This document shows, in pieces, positions 30,991 through 41,100 of a DNA stretch of 64,000 nt. A model generated the notes under the pieces. The model had not been told where the DNA came from. It saw only the letters and a program-made list of their open reading frames with translations, and ran no database searches. Within the stretch, counting starts at the first letter, position 1. Each line of letters starts with the position of its first letter. The translations under genes and the position numbers were made by a program. The stretch comes from Pseudomonas sp. R84 (GTDB lineage: Bacteria; Pseudomonadota; Gammaproteobacteria; Pseudomonadales; Pseudomonadaceae): positions 5,711,001 through 5,775,000 of the forward strand of contig NZ_CP019426.1 of the NCBI RefSeq assembly GCF_009834515.1. Direction: 5' to 3'.

Positions 30991-31485
30991 TTACAGCTGG
31001 TCTTTGTTGAGCTTGGTGAAATGCTCGTGGGTGTTTTCCGGGCTGTGGTGCTTGGCGTCGGCCGCACGGCTCTGCTCGGCACCGGCCCACAGGCGCTCCA
31101 GATCGTAGAACTGACGTGCCGAGGCGGTCATCATGTGCACGATCACCAGGTCAAGGTCGAGCAGCACCCAATCGCTGTCGCCCTTGCCTTCTTCGCCCAG
31201 CGGCTTGGCGCCCTGCTTTTTGACTTCTTCGCGAACCTTGTCGAGCATCGCGTTGATCTGGCGGTTGGACGTACCGGTGGCGATGATCATGTAGTCAGTG
31301 ATGCTCTGCTTGTCGCGAACATCAATGATCTGGATATCTTGTGCCTTGACGTCTTCCAGCGCAGCTACAGCCAGCTTGACCAGCTCGTCGCCCTTCAGCG
31401 GCTCATTGGTGTTGACCGGTTCTGGCAGCGGGGCGCTCTTGAACGTGCCTTTGCGCTTAACTTTGCTTACGTCTTTGTTAGTCAT
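30991..31485 (-). CDS. rsfS: Ribosomal silencing factor RsfS
   Basis: This 164-residue protein binds L14 and blocks subunit joining in starvation. The core (VDVRDKQSITDYMIIATG-like text IDVRDKQSITDYMIIATG, EGKGDSDWVLLDLDLVIVHM, FYDLERLW) is typical. The N-terminal 35-residue basic extension and a C-terminal charged tail (after ERLWAGAEQS) are longer than in E. coli. Start ATG 31485. Confidence 0.96.
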   Translation of the reverse strand: MTNKDVSKVKRKGTFKSAPLPEPVNTNEPLKGDELVKLAVAALEDVKAQDIQIIDVRDKQSITDYMIIATGTSNRQINAMLDKVREEVKKQGAKPLGEEGKGDSDWVLLDLDLVIVHMMTASARQFYDLERLWAGAEQSRAADAKHHSPENTHEHFTKLNKDQL

Positions 31486-31557
31486 ATAAAACTCGTTTTG
31501 CTCGTATATTCGGCGGCTTGGCGACACGTGGATTCGTATCAGTGAAGCACGCCTTGT

Positions 31558-32280
31558 TCAGTTCGACGCACGGTACAGACCGTGCGCATCGATGTAGGCC
31601 AGGACCGCGTCGGGCACCAGGAAACGTACCGACTTACCGCTGGCCAGCAGTTGACGGATCTGGGTGGCGGAAACCGCGAGCGGTGTCTGCCAGACGAATG
31701 CAATCTGTCCGCTCGGCCCCTTCAGGGCCAGCGGGTCGCTCACCGAGCGCGCTGCCAGCAGGTTGCGCAAGGCATCCGGCGGTTCGCTGTCGGCGTCCGG
31801 GCGCTGTAGCACCAGGATGTGGCAATGCTGGAGCAACTCTTCCCAGCGGTGCCAAGTGGGCAGGCCGCAAAATGCGTCCCAGCCCAAAAGCAGAAAAACC
31901 TGGGTCTCGGCGGGCATTTCGGCTCGCATCGACTCCAGGGTATCAATGGTCCAGGACGGTTTGTCCCGCTGCAATTCACGGGCGTCCACCACTAGCGGCG
32001 GCATGCCCGCCACCGCACATTCAACCATCGCCAGCCGATCCTGCGCCGACACCTGCGGCGTACCGCGATGTGGCGGCCGCGCATTCGGCATCAGGCGCAA
32101 CTCATCGAGCGCCAACGCTTCGGCGACTTCCAGCCCACCGCGCAAATGGCCGATGTGCACCGGGTCGAACGTGCCGCCCAGAACGCCGATGCGCTGCGGA
32201 CGGGTTTCGCTGCCGGTTTGCGGCGCTGTCAGGTCGAGGTCGGTCAAGTCAGACCGGCGCCTGGCCGCGCAACTGGCCAT
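31558..32280 (-). CDS. nadD: Nicotinate-mononucleotide adenylyltransferase
   Basis: This enzyme of up to 240 residues makes NaAD from NaMN and ATP in NAD synthesis. The nucleotidyltransferase motif [12 protein letters not shown] and the C-terminal [20 protein letters not shown] are clear. The N-terminus is uncertain: ATG 32280 overlaps proA by 32 bases and adds about 30 residues not needed by the fold; a TTG at codon 12 or another downstream start could be real. Confidence 0.93.
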   Translation of the reverse strand: MASCAARRRSDLTDLDLTAPQTGSETRPQRIGVLGGTFDPVHIGHLRGGLEVAEALALDELRLMPNARPPHRGTPQVSAQDRLAMVECAVAGMPPLVVDARELQRDKPSWTIDTLESMRAEMPAETQVFLLLGWDAFCGLPTWHRWEELLQHCHILVLQRPDADSEPPDALRNLLAARSVSDPLALKGPSGQIAFVWQTPLAVSATQIRQLLASGKSVRFLVPDAVLAYIDAHGLYRASN

Positions 32281-33520
32281 CACCGACCACGATGTACTTC
32301 TCGCAGGTCAGTCCTTCGAGACCCACCGGGCCGCGGGCGTGCAGCTTATCAGTAGAAATGCCGATCTCGGCACCCAATCCGTATTCAAATCCATCAGCGA
32401 AGCAGGTCGGGGTGTTGATCATCACCGACGCCGAGTCGACTTCCGCCACAAAACGCCGGGTGTCGGCGAGGTTTTCGCTGACGATCGAGTCGGTGTGATG
32501 GGAGCCGTAATGGTTGATGTGTTCGATGGCTTGATCCAGACCGTCGACCACACGAATCGACAGGATCGGTGCCAGATATTCGGTGTTCCAGTCGTCTTCG
32601 CTGGCGGCAACGGCGTCGATGATCGCCCGGGTGCGCTCGCAGCCGCGCAGTTCGACGCCTTTTTCGCGGAACTGCGCCGCCATCAATGGCAGGAAATCCT
32701 TGGCAACCGTTTGATCGACCAGCAACGTCTCCATCGCACCGCAGATGCCATAACGATAAGTCTTGGCATTGAAGGCAATGCGCTGGGCTTTCGGCAGATC
32801 GGCGTGGGCACTGACGTAAACGTGGCAGATACCGTCCAGATGCTTGATCACTGGCACCCGGGCATCACGGCTGATACGTTCGATCAGGCCACGGCCACCG
32901 CGCGGCACGATGACATCGACATACTCGGGCATGGTGATCATCGCGCCAACGGCCGCACGGTCGGTGGTTTCGACCACTTGCACCACGGCGCCGGGCAAGT
33001 CTGCCTCGGCCAGACCGCGCTGAATGCACGCGGCAATCGCCCGATTGGAGTGAATCGCTTCGGAGCCACCGCGCAGGATGGTCGCGTTGCCGGACTTCAG
33101 GCACAGACTCGCAGCATCGATGGTCACGTTGGGACGAGATTCATAGATGATCCCGATCACGCCCAGCGGCACGCGCATCTTGCCGACCTGAATCCCCGAC
33201 GGACGGAAGCTCATGTCACGGATCGCACCGACCGGGTCCGGCAGTGCCGCGACCTGACGCAAACCGACGATCATGCCGTCGATGCGCGCCGGGGTCAGCT
33301 CCAGACGCTCCAGCAGTGCCGGCTCCAGACCATTGGCGCGACCGGCAGCCAGATCCTGTTCATTGGCTGCAGCAAGCTCGGCACGCGCGGCGTCCAAGGC
33401 ATTGGCAGCGGCCTGCAGGGCGCGGTTTTTCTGCGCGGTGCTGGCACGGCCGATGACGCGGGAGGCTTCGCGGGCGGCGCGACCCAATCGGGTCATGTAG
33501 TCAAGAACGGACTCAGTCAT
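32249..33520 (-). CDS. proA: Gamma-glutamyl phosphate reductase
   Basis: This 423-residue NADPH-dependent enzyme of proline synthesis makes glutamate-5-semialdehyde. An aldehyde-dehydrogenase fold is shown by [16 protein letters not shown], the catalytic Cys in [16 protein letters not shown] and the C-terminal [17 protein letters not shown]. It is the first gene of the proA-nadD-rsfS-rlmH-mrdA run. ATG 33520 gives the usual N-terminus MTESVLDYM. Confidence 0.97.
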   Translation of the reverse strand: MTESVLDYMTRLGRAAREASRVIGRASTAQKNRALQAAANALDAARAELAAANEQDLAAGRANGLEPALLERLELTPARIDGMIVGLRQVAALPDPVGAIRDMSFRPSGIQVGKMRVPLGVIGIIYESRPNVTIDAASLCLKSGNATILRGGSEAIHSNRAIAACIQRGLAEADLPGAVVQVVETTDRAAVGAMITMPEYVDVIVPRGGRGLIERISRDARVPVIKHLDGICHVYVSAHADLPKAQRIAFNAKTYRYGICGAMETLLVDQTVAKDFLPLMAAQFREKGVELRGCERTRAIIDAVAASEDDWNTEYLAPILSIRVVDGLDQAIEHINHYGSHHTDSIVSENLADTRRFVAEVDSASVMINTPTCFADGFEYGLGAEIGISTDKLHARGPVGLEGLTCEKYIVVGDGQLRGQAPV

Positions 33521-33697
33521 GGTCTGCTGGGGTCTTGGCAAAGAGGAAAGCGGCAGATTATAGCTGTCGCGTCCCGGGACTAACAGCGGTGACGGGCGGA
33601 TGGTCAAAATGAACGCAGATTCACCAGCGTTCAGGCCCAATTAAGCCGTGCGTTGTTATCATCACGACCTCCTGAGTCTGGATAAACGTTGCCTGCC

Positions 33698-34393
33698 ATG
33701 TCCAACCTGACCGTTCGCCACCGCGCCGAACGCCTCCCGCTGGGGCTGCCGGACGCCTTTTTCGACCGAGATGCGCAAGTGCTGGCGCAGGATCTGCTCG
33801 GCAAAGTCATTCGCCACCGGGTTGGGGATCTGTGGCTGAGCGCGCGAATCATTGAAACCGAAGCCTATTACTGCGCAGAAAAGGGCAGCCACGCGTCCCT
33901 CGGCTACACAGAAAAGCGTAAGGCTTTGTTTCTGGATGGCGGGCACATCTATATGTACTACGCCCGTGGCGGTGATTCGCTGAACTTCAGTGCGCAGGGC
34001 CCGGGCAATGCGGTATTGATCAAATCCGCCTATCCGTGGGTCGATGAAATCAGCGGGCCGGCGAGTCTGGCGCAGATGCTGTTGAACAATCCCGATGCTC
34101 AGGGACGTGCGCGCCCTTCGCAAAAGCTTTGCGCCGGGCAGACCCTGCTGTGCAAGGCGCTGGGGCTGAGAGTACCAGTGTGGGATGCCAAACGTTTCGA
34201 TCATGAAGTCCTTCTGGTAGAAGACACCGGGCCTGCGCCCTCGCACATCATTCAGACCACCCGCCTGGGTATCCCCCATGGCCGGGACGAACACTTGATG
34301 TACCGCTTCGTCGATGCGACTTACGCGCAATGGTGCACGCGGAACCCGCTGCGACGCGGTCAGGTCGAAGGCCGGGATTATTTTCTGCTGTAA
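33698..34393 (+). CDS. DNA-3-methyladenine glycosylase (AAG/MPG family)
   Basis: This 231-residue base-excision repair enzyme flips out alkylated purines. The AAG fold is recognised by LAQDLLGKVI, ARIIETEAYYCAEKGSHAS (catalytic Glu region), HIYMYYARGGDSLNFSA and the C-terminal GIPHGRDEHLMYRFVD. ATG 33698 is preferred to a TTG three codons upstream. Neighbouring proA is divergent. Confidence 0.92.
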   Translation: MSNLTVRHRAERLPLGLPDAFFDRDAQVLAQDLLGKVIRHRVGDLWLSARIIETEAYYCAEKGSHASLGYTEKRKALFLDGGHIYMYYARGGDSLNFSAQGPGNAVLIKSAYPWVDEISGPASLAQMLLNNPDAQGRARPSQKLCAGQTLLCKALGLRVPVWDAKRFDHEVLLVEDTGPAPSHIIQTTRLGIPHGRDEHLMYRFVDATYAQWCTRNPLRRGQVEGRDYFLL

Positions 34394-34460
34394 ACACACG
34401 CCCCTGCGGGCTGCCGACGGCTGCGCCTGCCGGGTTAATCAATGATTGGAGTTTTTTGGT

Positions 34461-35777
34461 ATGGGCCCATGGCTCGATAGCGTGACCGGGTGGCTGGCGG
34501 CCAATCCACAATGGCTGGCTGCTGCGGTGTTCATTGTTGCTATGGTGGAATGCCTGGCGATTGCCGGCTTGATCGTACCGGGCACGGTGCTGCTGTTTGC
34601 CATCGCCGTTCTGGCCGGTAGCGGCGCACTGTCGCTGAGCGAGACCCTGTTGCTGGGGTTTCTAGGCGGGATTCTCGGCGACGCCGTTTCGTATTTCCTC
34701 GGCCGCCACTTTCACCAGAACATCCGTCGTCTGCCGGGACTGCGTCATCATCCAGAATGGATGGCTGGCGCCGAGTCGTATTTCCAGCGCTACGGCATCG
34801 CCAGCCTGCTGGTCGGTCGCTTTATCGGACCGTTGCGGCCGATGCTGCCCATGGTCGCCGGCATGTGCGACATGCCCTTCCCCCGCTTCGCCGCTGTCAG
34901 CCTGCTGGCCGCCGCTGGCTGGAGCCTGGCCTATCTGCTGCCGGGCTGGGCCACCGGCGCGGCCTTCCGGCTGCCATTGCCTGAGGGGTTCTGGCTGCAA
35001 GCCGGGATTGTCGCCGGCAGTATTGCGGCAATGGTCGGCCTCAGTGTGAACAGCAGCCTGCGCCGTCACCGCCGCGCAACGATCTGGATCAGCAGCATGA
35101 GCCTGTTGATTCTGATCGGGCTGTTCATCGGCTATCCGTATTTGACAGCGCTTGATCAAGGCGTGATGACGCTGGTGCAGGAGCATCGCCAGCCGGTACT
35201 GGACGAAGTGGCCGTCACGCTGACGTTGATCGGCGAATTCCGCAACATGCTGATGTTCAGCGCGCTGCTCGTCGCCCTGCTGTTAGTGTGCCGCCAATGG
35301 CGCCAAGCGCTGTTCGCGGTGGGCACGCTGTTGGTGACCGCGCTGGCCAACACCGGGACGAAGTATTTCTTCGCTAGGGTGCGCCCGGAAGTGCTGACCG
35401 ATCCGCTGACCACTTACAGCATGCCCAGCGGCCATGCCTCAGGTTCCTTCGCACTGTTTCTGACCCTGGCCGTACTCGCGGGCCGTGGCCAGCCGCCGCG
35501 TATGCGCCTGACCTGGCTGCTGATCGGCTGCATCCCTGCACTGGCCATCGCCTTGTCGCGGGTCTACCTGGGCGCGCACTGGCCGACCGACGTATTGGCT
35601 GGTGCCATGCTGGCCAGTTGCGTCTGCGCCGCCAGCCTGTGGCTGAGCCAGCGCTCGACGGCCCTTAATCCCATGCCATTCAAAGTGTGGTGGTTGATTT
35701 TGCCGGCCATGGTGGCGATGTTCGGTTTCTTTGTGCTTCGACACTTGCCTCACACGCTGTTGCGCTATGCCTATTAA
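34461..35777 (+). CDS. DedA/VTT-PAP2 phosphatase fusion membrane protein
   Basis: This 438-residue membrane protein fuses two domains. Residues about 10-200 form a DedA/VTT domain (GLIVPGTVLL, GDAVSYFLGRHF, VGRFIGPLRPMLPMVAGM). Residues about 210-430 form a PAP2 lipid phosphatase with KYFFARVRPE, PSGHASGSF and SRVYLGAHWPTDVLAG, giving all three acid-phosphatase motifs. DedA proteins scramble or flip lipids such as undecaprenyl phosphate, so a coupled dephosphorylate-and-flip role on Und-PP or phosphatidate is plausible but inferred. GGAG precedes ATG 34461. Confidence 0.9.
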   Translation: MGPWLDSVTGWLAANPQWLAAAVFIVAMVECLAIAGLIVPGTVLLFAIAVLAGSGALSLSETLLLGFLGGILGDAVSYFLGRHFHQNIRRLPGLRHHPEWMAGAESYFQRYGIASLLVGRFIGPLRPMLPMVAGMCDMPFPRFAAVSLLAAAGWSLAYLLPGWATGAAFRLPLPEGFWLQAGIVAGSIAAMVGLSVNSSLRRHRRATIWISSMSLLILIGLFIGYPYLTALDQGVMTLVQEHRQPVLDEVAVTLTLIGEFRNMLMFSALLVALLLVCRQWRQALFAVGTLLVTALANTGTKYFFARVRPEVLTDPLTTYSMPSGHASGSFALFLTLAVLAGRGQPPRMRLTWLLIGCIPALAIALSRVYLGAHWPTDVLAGAMLASCVCAASLWLSQRSTALNPMPFKVWWLILPAMVAMFGFFVLRHLPHTLLRYAY

Positions 35778-36093
35778 TTAAGCGCTAACAACCCTTAATG
35801 TCTCCACGCTGCTCTTTTAGGAAGTTTCCGACGAGAGCAGCGCTATTACCTCACTCCAACTTTCTCTTCCACGGTAACTTTTCCCTAGTTACCCGATGAA
35901 AAAACCCCGTTCAATACGCCCTAAAAATCCAAGTTACACATTTAACGCAACGCAAGGTACTCACTGCTTTCACTCATCTGAAAAACCATTAGATTGACTC
36001 GCTCACCCTTCAACTTAATGACTGTTCATAAAAACCCTAAGACAGTTTTACAAACTTTCGGGGATTTATTGATCAGTTGATTTCGAGTCAGTC
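35778..36093 (+). other. AT-rich intergenic region before the toxin-like cluster
   Basis: This 316-bp stretch is visibly richer in A/T than its surroundings. It contains an imperfect terminator-like inverted repeat (CGCTGCTCT 35808-35816 with AGAGCAGCG 35835-35843, no T-run) and a possible -35 TTGACT (35994-35999), but no convincing -10. It probably carries the promoter of the 36094-45722 gene run. I see no integrase, att duplication or tRNA here. Confidence 0.4.
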
Positions 36094-38073
36094 ATGAGTC
36101 CGAAAATACCGCGTAAACGTCCATATTCCACACTTCAACAATCAGACCCGATCAGCAGCCCCGACACACCGCTCACCACCGGAGCGGCCGCCGGCTATCG
36201 ACTGTCCGGTTTGCCTGATTACGCAACGCCGCTCCAGCCCGGCAGCGCCCGCACGGGAGCGGATACGCCCCAGACGCCCGCCGTGGTTATCCGCGACATG
36301 CCAATGCAAAGCCAGACCATTGCCGCCGGGTCGCTGGACAATTACTGGCTGAACGAAAACTTTTTGCGCGGGATGAAACCGGCGGACGACGACGGCATTC
36401 GCTGGATCGTCGGGCGTCGATTCGCCGACGTCGAATGGGAAGGCAGCCTGCACACGACCCATGTCGACCTTGACGCGTCCGGCGTCTACCGCAGCAAACT
36501 GCTGACCGAACGCCAGCCTTCCGGCCCGCGTCTGTACAAGAATGAGGGTCGGCCGACCTGGCGCTTGACCGAACAGCCCGTCAAACGACCTCGCCCGGCG
36601 CGCCTGCCGACCTACTTTGATAAAAGCCGCTACACCGTCTCGTCACGTTCGCCGGATGCCCAAGGCTATTACGAGTTCACCCCGACGCGCAGTACCAGCC
36701 AGTCCGACATCCGGTTTGCGTTCAAGGACAGCTCCGCCAACTGGTTCGAAGTGGATCCCCCCGTCGCAGGATTCGGTGCAGAACCCACGCACTTGAAACA
36801 CTGGACCGATCAGGAGATTTGGCTGCTGTACGACATTAAAGGTGCGGATATCCCACGGTTCCGCGCCGAGGCACACGCCATCGGCAAAGCGCCGCCCTGG
36901 GTCGAATCGGTTTCCAGCGACTCTCCGCCCAAAGAACTCGCGAACAATGCCTTGCGCTGGCTGCATCCGGACATGACCCTGAAACAACGCAAGACATTAC
37001 TGCAGTCCTACAATTTGCTGCCCAGCCAATTGCTGCGCCTGCAGCAGGAGATGACGAGCGGGCAAGGTTTCCCGCAGTGGGCTCAGGCGCACAAACGCCT
37101 GACTGAAGAGGTCAACAATCCCCAGCGCCTCGAGCAGTGGAGCCAGACCGCCGTCGAGGACCTCAACCTCAAACGCGATGCCCGGCATGACTGGTACAGC
37201 CCAAAGGCCAGCCTGACGCGCGAGGTGCGTGAAGCACTCCTGAACAGGCTCGGCTATTTACGCAACCAGAACAATTGCCTGTACCGCACAGACATTCCGG
37301 CGCTGTTTCGCGGCGATGAACGCACGCCCTTCGAGCTCGCCAAGGACGGTTTCATGCTGCCGCGCTATCACCACAAGCCCGGCGCCACGACGCACAAGCC
37401 GATGAGCGCTACCTTCAGTCTCAAAGAAGGAAAGATGTATGCCAGCGCCCCGGATCCTGAGTACTTGCGCTTCAACCGTCAGACCAACAAATACCCCGGA
37501 CGCGAAAGGCACGAATCGTCCTCGGACAGTGACTCAAATGATGCCAACAACGCCAGTGACACCGACAGCATCGACTCTTCCGATTGGTCTGACCCGGGCA
37601 CTTCGGTCCCATGGAATTACGAACGAAATTACAGACGCACCCGCGAAAAGCAGAACGAAATGTTTCTGTACGTCCTGGATACACGCCAACTGGAAGTCGT
37701 CCCCCACGAAGAAAACATGAGTTTCAATTCAGAGGCCATCAAGACACCCACGACCTGGTTTCCGTCCGATGACTTCGAAGGATTGGTTTCGGTGACCCGC
37801 AGCGGTCTGGAGTCAGATCGTATCTGGCTGCTGAACTCCTCCCTTACCAAAGCGGTGCAGATCGACCACCTCCTGGAGCAGGCCGGCGCAAGCGCCAAGC
37901 GCATCAAAGCCGCCACCCATGCAGGACACCGCAACAAATTCGAATACGACCAATTGATCGACAAGACCGAGGCCGCAGGCAAGCCCGTGCTCAGGCTGTC
38001 GGGCAACGGTAACGAATTTGCCTACGACATCAGCTGGCCAGACGTGCATACGCCGACGACTCAGAACCCGTAA
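36094..38073 (+). CDS. Putative ADP-ribosyltransferase toxin component A1
   Basis: This 659-residue protein has no signal peptide or membrane segment. Residues 1-90 are Pro/Ser/Thr-rich. About 95-345 is a domain shared with the two paralogues downstream (GRRFADVEWEG, LKHWTDQEIWLLYD, LLQSYNLLPSQLLRL, PQWAQAHKRLT). The C-terminal part (about 390-600) has the layout of cholera/pertussis-type ADP-ribosyltransferases: LYRTD with R398, an SATFS strand (438-442), the core strand MFLYVLDTRQLEVVP and E562 in DFEGLV, followed by RIWLL. An acidic Ser/Asp-rich insert (about 474-500) separates the second and third motifs. The enzymatic call rests on motif order only, not on a database match. Confidence 0.6.
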   Translation: MSPKIPRKRPYSTLQQSDPISSPDTPLTTGAAAGYRLSGLPDYATPLQPGSARTGADTPQTPAVVIRDMPMQSQTIAAGSLDNYWLNENFLRGMKPADDDGIRWIVGRRFADVEWEGSLHTTHVDLDASGVYRSKLLTERQPSGPRLYKNEGRPTWRLTEQPVKRPRPARLPTYFDKSRYTVSSRSPDAQGYYEFTPTRSTSQSDIRFAFKDSSANWFEVDPPVAGFGAEPTHLKHWTDQEIWLLYDIKGADIPRFRAEAHAIGKAPPWVESVSSDSPPKELANNALRWLHPDMTLKQRKTLLQSYNLLPSQLLRLQQEMTSGQGFPQWAQAHKRLTEEVNNPQRLEQWSQTAVEDLNLKRDARHDWYSPKASLTREVREALLNRLGYLRNQNNCLYRTDIPALFRGDERTPFELAKDGFMLPRYHHKPGATTHKPMSATFSLKEGKMYASAPDPEYLRFNRQTNKYPGRERHESSSDSDSNDANNASDTDSIDSSDWSDPGTSVPWNYERNYRRTREKQNEMFLYVLDTRQLEVVPHEENMSFNSEAIKTPTTWFPSDDFEGLVSVTRSGLESDRIWLLNSSLTKAVQIDHLLEQAGASAKRIKAATHAGHRNKFEYDQLIDKTEAAGKPVLRLSGNGNEFAYDISWPDVHTPTTQNP

Positions 38074-38124
38074 AAAACCGGTACGGACACCGGAATCAAC
38101 ACACCTCATTAAAGGATTAATGAC

Positions 38125-41100
38125 ATGTCAAAAATGCTTTCCCCGCCCCTGCAGATGTCCAGCGTCAGCCCCATTCAGGTCACCCCTGTCAGTGCTTCGG
38201 ACAATGCCCATGCACCTGCGGCCGGCACGCTCAACGCCGCAACGCCGGCCACTGACACTGACACTGACGCCGGCGCGTCCTGGCGGCGCACGCTCAAATC
38301 CCTCGACAAACACTTCGGCCCTTTGCGCATCGGCGAGGTGATGACCAGCCGGGTCGAACTCCAGGCCATGGGCGCAACGATCAATGGCCAGCCCATCAGC
38401 CCGGCGAATGCCGGTCTGCAACGAGCGGATCAAGCGTTTCTCGACGGGCTCAACTTCGACGCGGACAAGGTGCAGGCGCGCTTGAAATCCGTGAACATTG
38501 CCGACAGCGGCGAGGCGGCCATGCTGTTCTATGAAATCGCCTGCAAGCGCTCCGTCGATGCCGCGCCGCTGTTCGTCGCCGACACCGTCATCGATCCCGG
38601 CAGCGCCATGGATCGCCTGAATCAATTGGGCAAGGCTGCGCAAAAACTGGATATCCATCGTGTCGACGCACTGGCAAACGCGCCAGGCTGGATCAGCAAA
38701 AACAAAAGCTATCTGATGAGCGGCGCCGGCGTGGGCATGCAGGCGTTTGGCATCTACAGCGGTTACAGAGCCATGATTGATGCGATCAAGGCCGGCGAAA
38801 AGCTGGAAGCGCTTTTCCAGGGCGGCTCCATCGCCGCCGAATTCGGCTCGTTGATCATCGAGCGAGGGCTGGCCAAGGGCGGTGAATACATGCTCAGAAA
38901 TGGCGGCAATACGCTGAAGTACTTCCCGCGTACATCCGTCGGCAAATACATGAGCCGGGGCGCCGGAATGTTCGCCAGCGCAATCACTTTGCCCTTTGAT
39001 ATCACCGACGCCGTCAAATCGTTCAATGCCGCCGCTGCGTCGCAGGGAAAAGTAGCTCAGGACCACTATGTCAGCGGCGGCTTGAGCGTAGCGGGAGCGA
39101 GCATCAGCCTCGTGCTGGGTGTCGCCGCGCTGGCGGGATTCGGTAGCGTCGCCGGCCCTGTCGGCCTAGTCGCCGCCGGTTTGCTCATCGCCGCCTCGAT
39201 CATCTATCAAGCCGCCCGGGTGGTGGACGATATCGATGACTACATTGAGCTGACTTTCGAAGAACGCATGCGCTCGGGCTGGTTCGCCTTCACCGGCAAG
39301 GAACTGGACAAGGAGGTCATGGATCGCTTCAAACTCTCCAAGGGCTTTGATGATTACCAGAAGCAGCTCGACGTGTCGGCCAAGGACATGCTGCAAGGCG
39401 CGTACAAGCACTCCATCGAACACGTGATCAACGGCGCGTTCCAGGTTGAACTCAAGCCGGTGAAACTCTGGCGCTACCGATGGGATGAAAGCGCAGGCGA
39501 ACAGCCATTCAAACTCGACAGCCAGGCAGCCATTGTCGAGGGCGACGATGTGATCGATGCCGGCAACGGTTTGCCCGCCGGCCTCAAAGGCAAAATATCC
39601 GGTAGCGCCGGTGACGACAAAGGCGTGTTCTGGCGCCTGGGCAGCGGCAATGACCGGGTCATCGGTGTCGGCAACAAACCCAACCTGTTCACCTATCGCG
39701 ACGATCACAAAGCGCTGACCGGGGGTGACAAGAACGATGCGTTTTACCAGGACGTCAGCGAAAAAGAGTTGAACCGCACCGGCAAACCGGCGCACCTCAG
39801 CGTGCTCGATGGTGGTGCCGGCTCCGACACACTGGCCTTCGAAGGCAGTCGCCCGATCAGCGATACACGAAACATCGGCCACGACATCAACCTGCACAGC
39901 GGCAAACTGGCCCTGCGTGGTCTTGATTCCGCCGTCGATACCGTTGACGTCGCGCAACTCACCTCGATTGAAAACGTTTCGACACTGCGCAGAGGCACCA
40001 GCCGGGTAACCGGCAACGCCGAGGCCAACCGGATTACCGCCAACGGTTACGACCGCATATCCACCGGCGCTGGCGACGACACGATTGCCATCTACGGACT
40101 CGACTGTCGGGTGGAGGGCGGCAGTGGCGCGGACCGCTATTACATCGCGAGCAGCAATGCGCGCACGACCCTCGTCGAGGACGGCGAGCAGTCGAGCCTG
40201 ATCGAATTCGGCTGGCCGGCGGACATCATTCAGCGCTGGCAGATCATCGGCACGTCATTGGTGGTCAGCTCCCTGCGCGGCAAGGACGGTGACGATCCCG
40301 AGCATGAGTTGACCGTCGAAAATGTCTATCAGTGGATCGACGGCAAGCGCCAACTGAAGAATGATCAGTTCACGTTCAGAACCCAGGATGGCTTTGAGCT
40401 TCTGGCTCAGCTGCCGAGGCAACTGGACGATGCATCGACTCACACGATCGAACCCGCTGTGACCGTGATTGGCCAGCCCGCCCCCGCCGTACACATCGTC
40501 AACGGTGGTACTGTCGAGATTGCGGAAGAAGGTATGAAGCGACATTACGTCTCACGCACGGCTCGTCCGGTAGCGTTTGTCGCGCGGCGCAATACAGCCG
40601 AAACATCGCGCTCGGTTTTTCTGGCCTACAACGACGCCGACATTGTCGACGCCCTGCTCACCTATGAAGTGGAGGTGCGCAAAGGTGTCTCGGGCAATAC
40701 TCATCTGTACTACCGGGACATCAACCTGTCTGTGCTGTTGCCGTCGAAAGTGCTGACCTTCAAAAGTGTCGTTCAACCCCTCTCGGCTGCCACCGGTTAC
40801 AGCGGCAGAAACAGCCTGAAAGTCACGACGCCACAGCTGATGCAAGACGTGGTGTTGATCATGCAGGATCAGGTTTCGTACCGACTGCAAGTTCCGCAGA
40901 TGGACTATGAAGACGATGCAAAAAATCCCGGCACTCGCGTGCGCAGCACCCGCAGTTTCCTCAAGCGACGCAATGGCAGTTATCGCTTTGTCAGACCGCT
41001 GGCGAGCGTCAAGCCAGCGCTGACTGCACAGCCCAGCCGGATCACCATTGAAGCCGGATCGCATACCGGAATTTATGTGCTTGAGGGCCAGAGTTCGACC

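Noticed and set aside
38245..38275. Short tandem repeat (ACTGAC x3) near the start of component B as a phase-variation tract
   Set aside because: The unit is 6 bp, so copy-number change would not shift the frame, and three copies are too few to be notably unstable.
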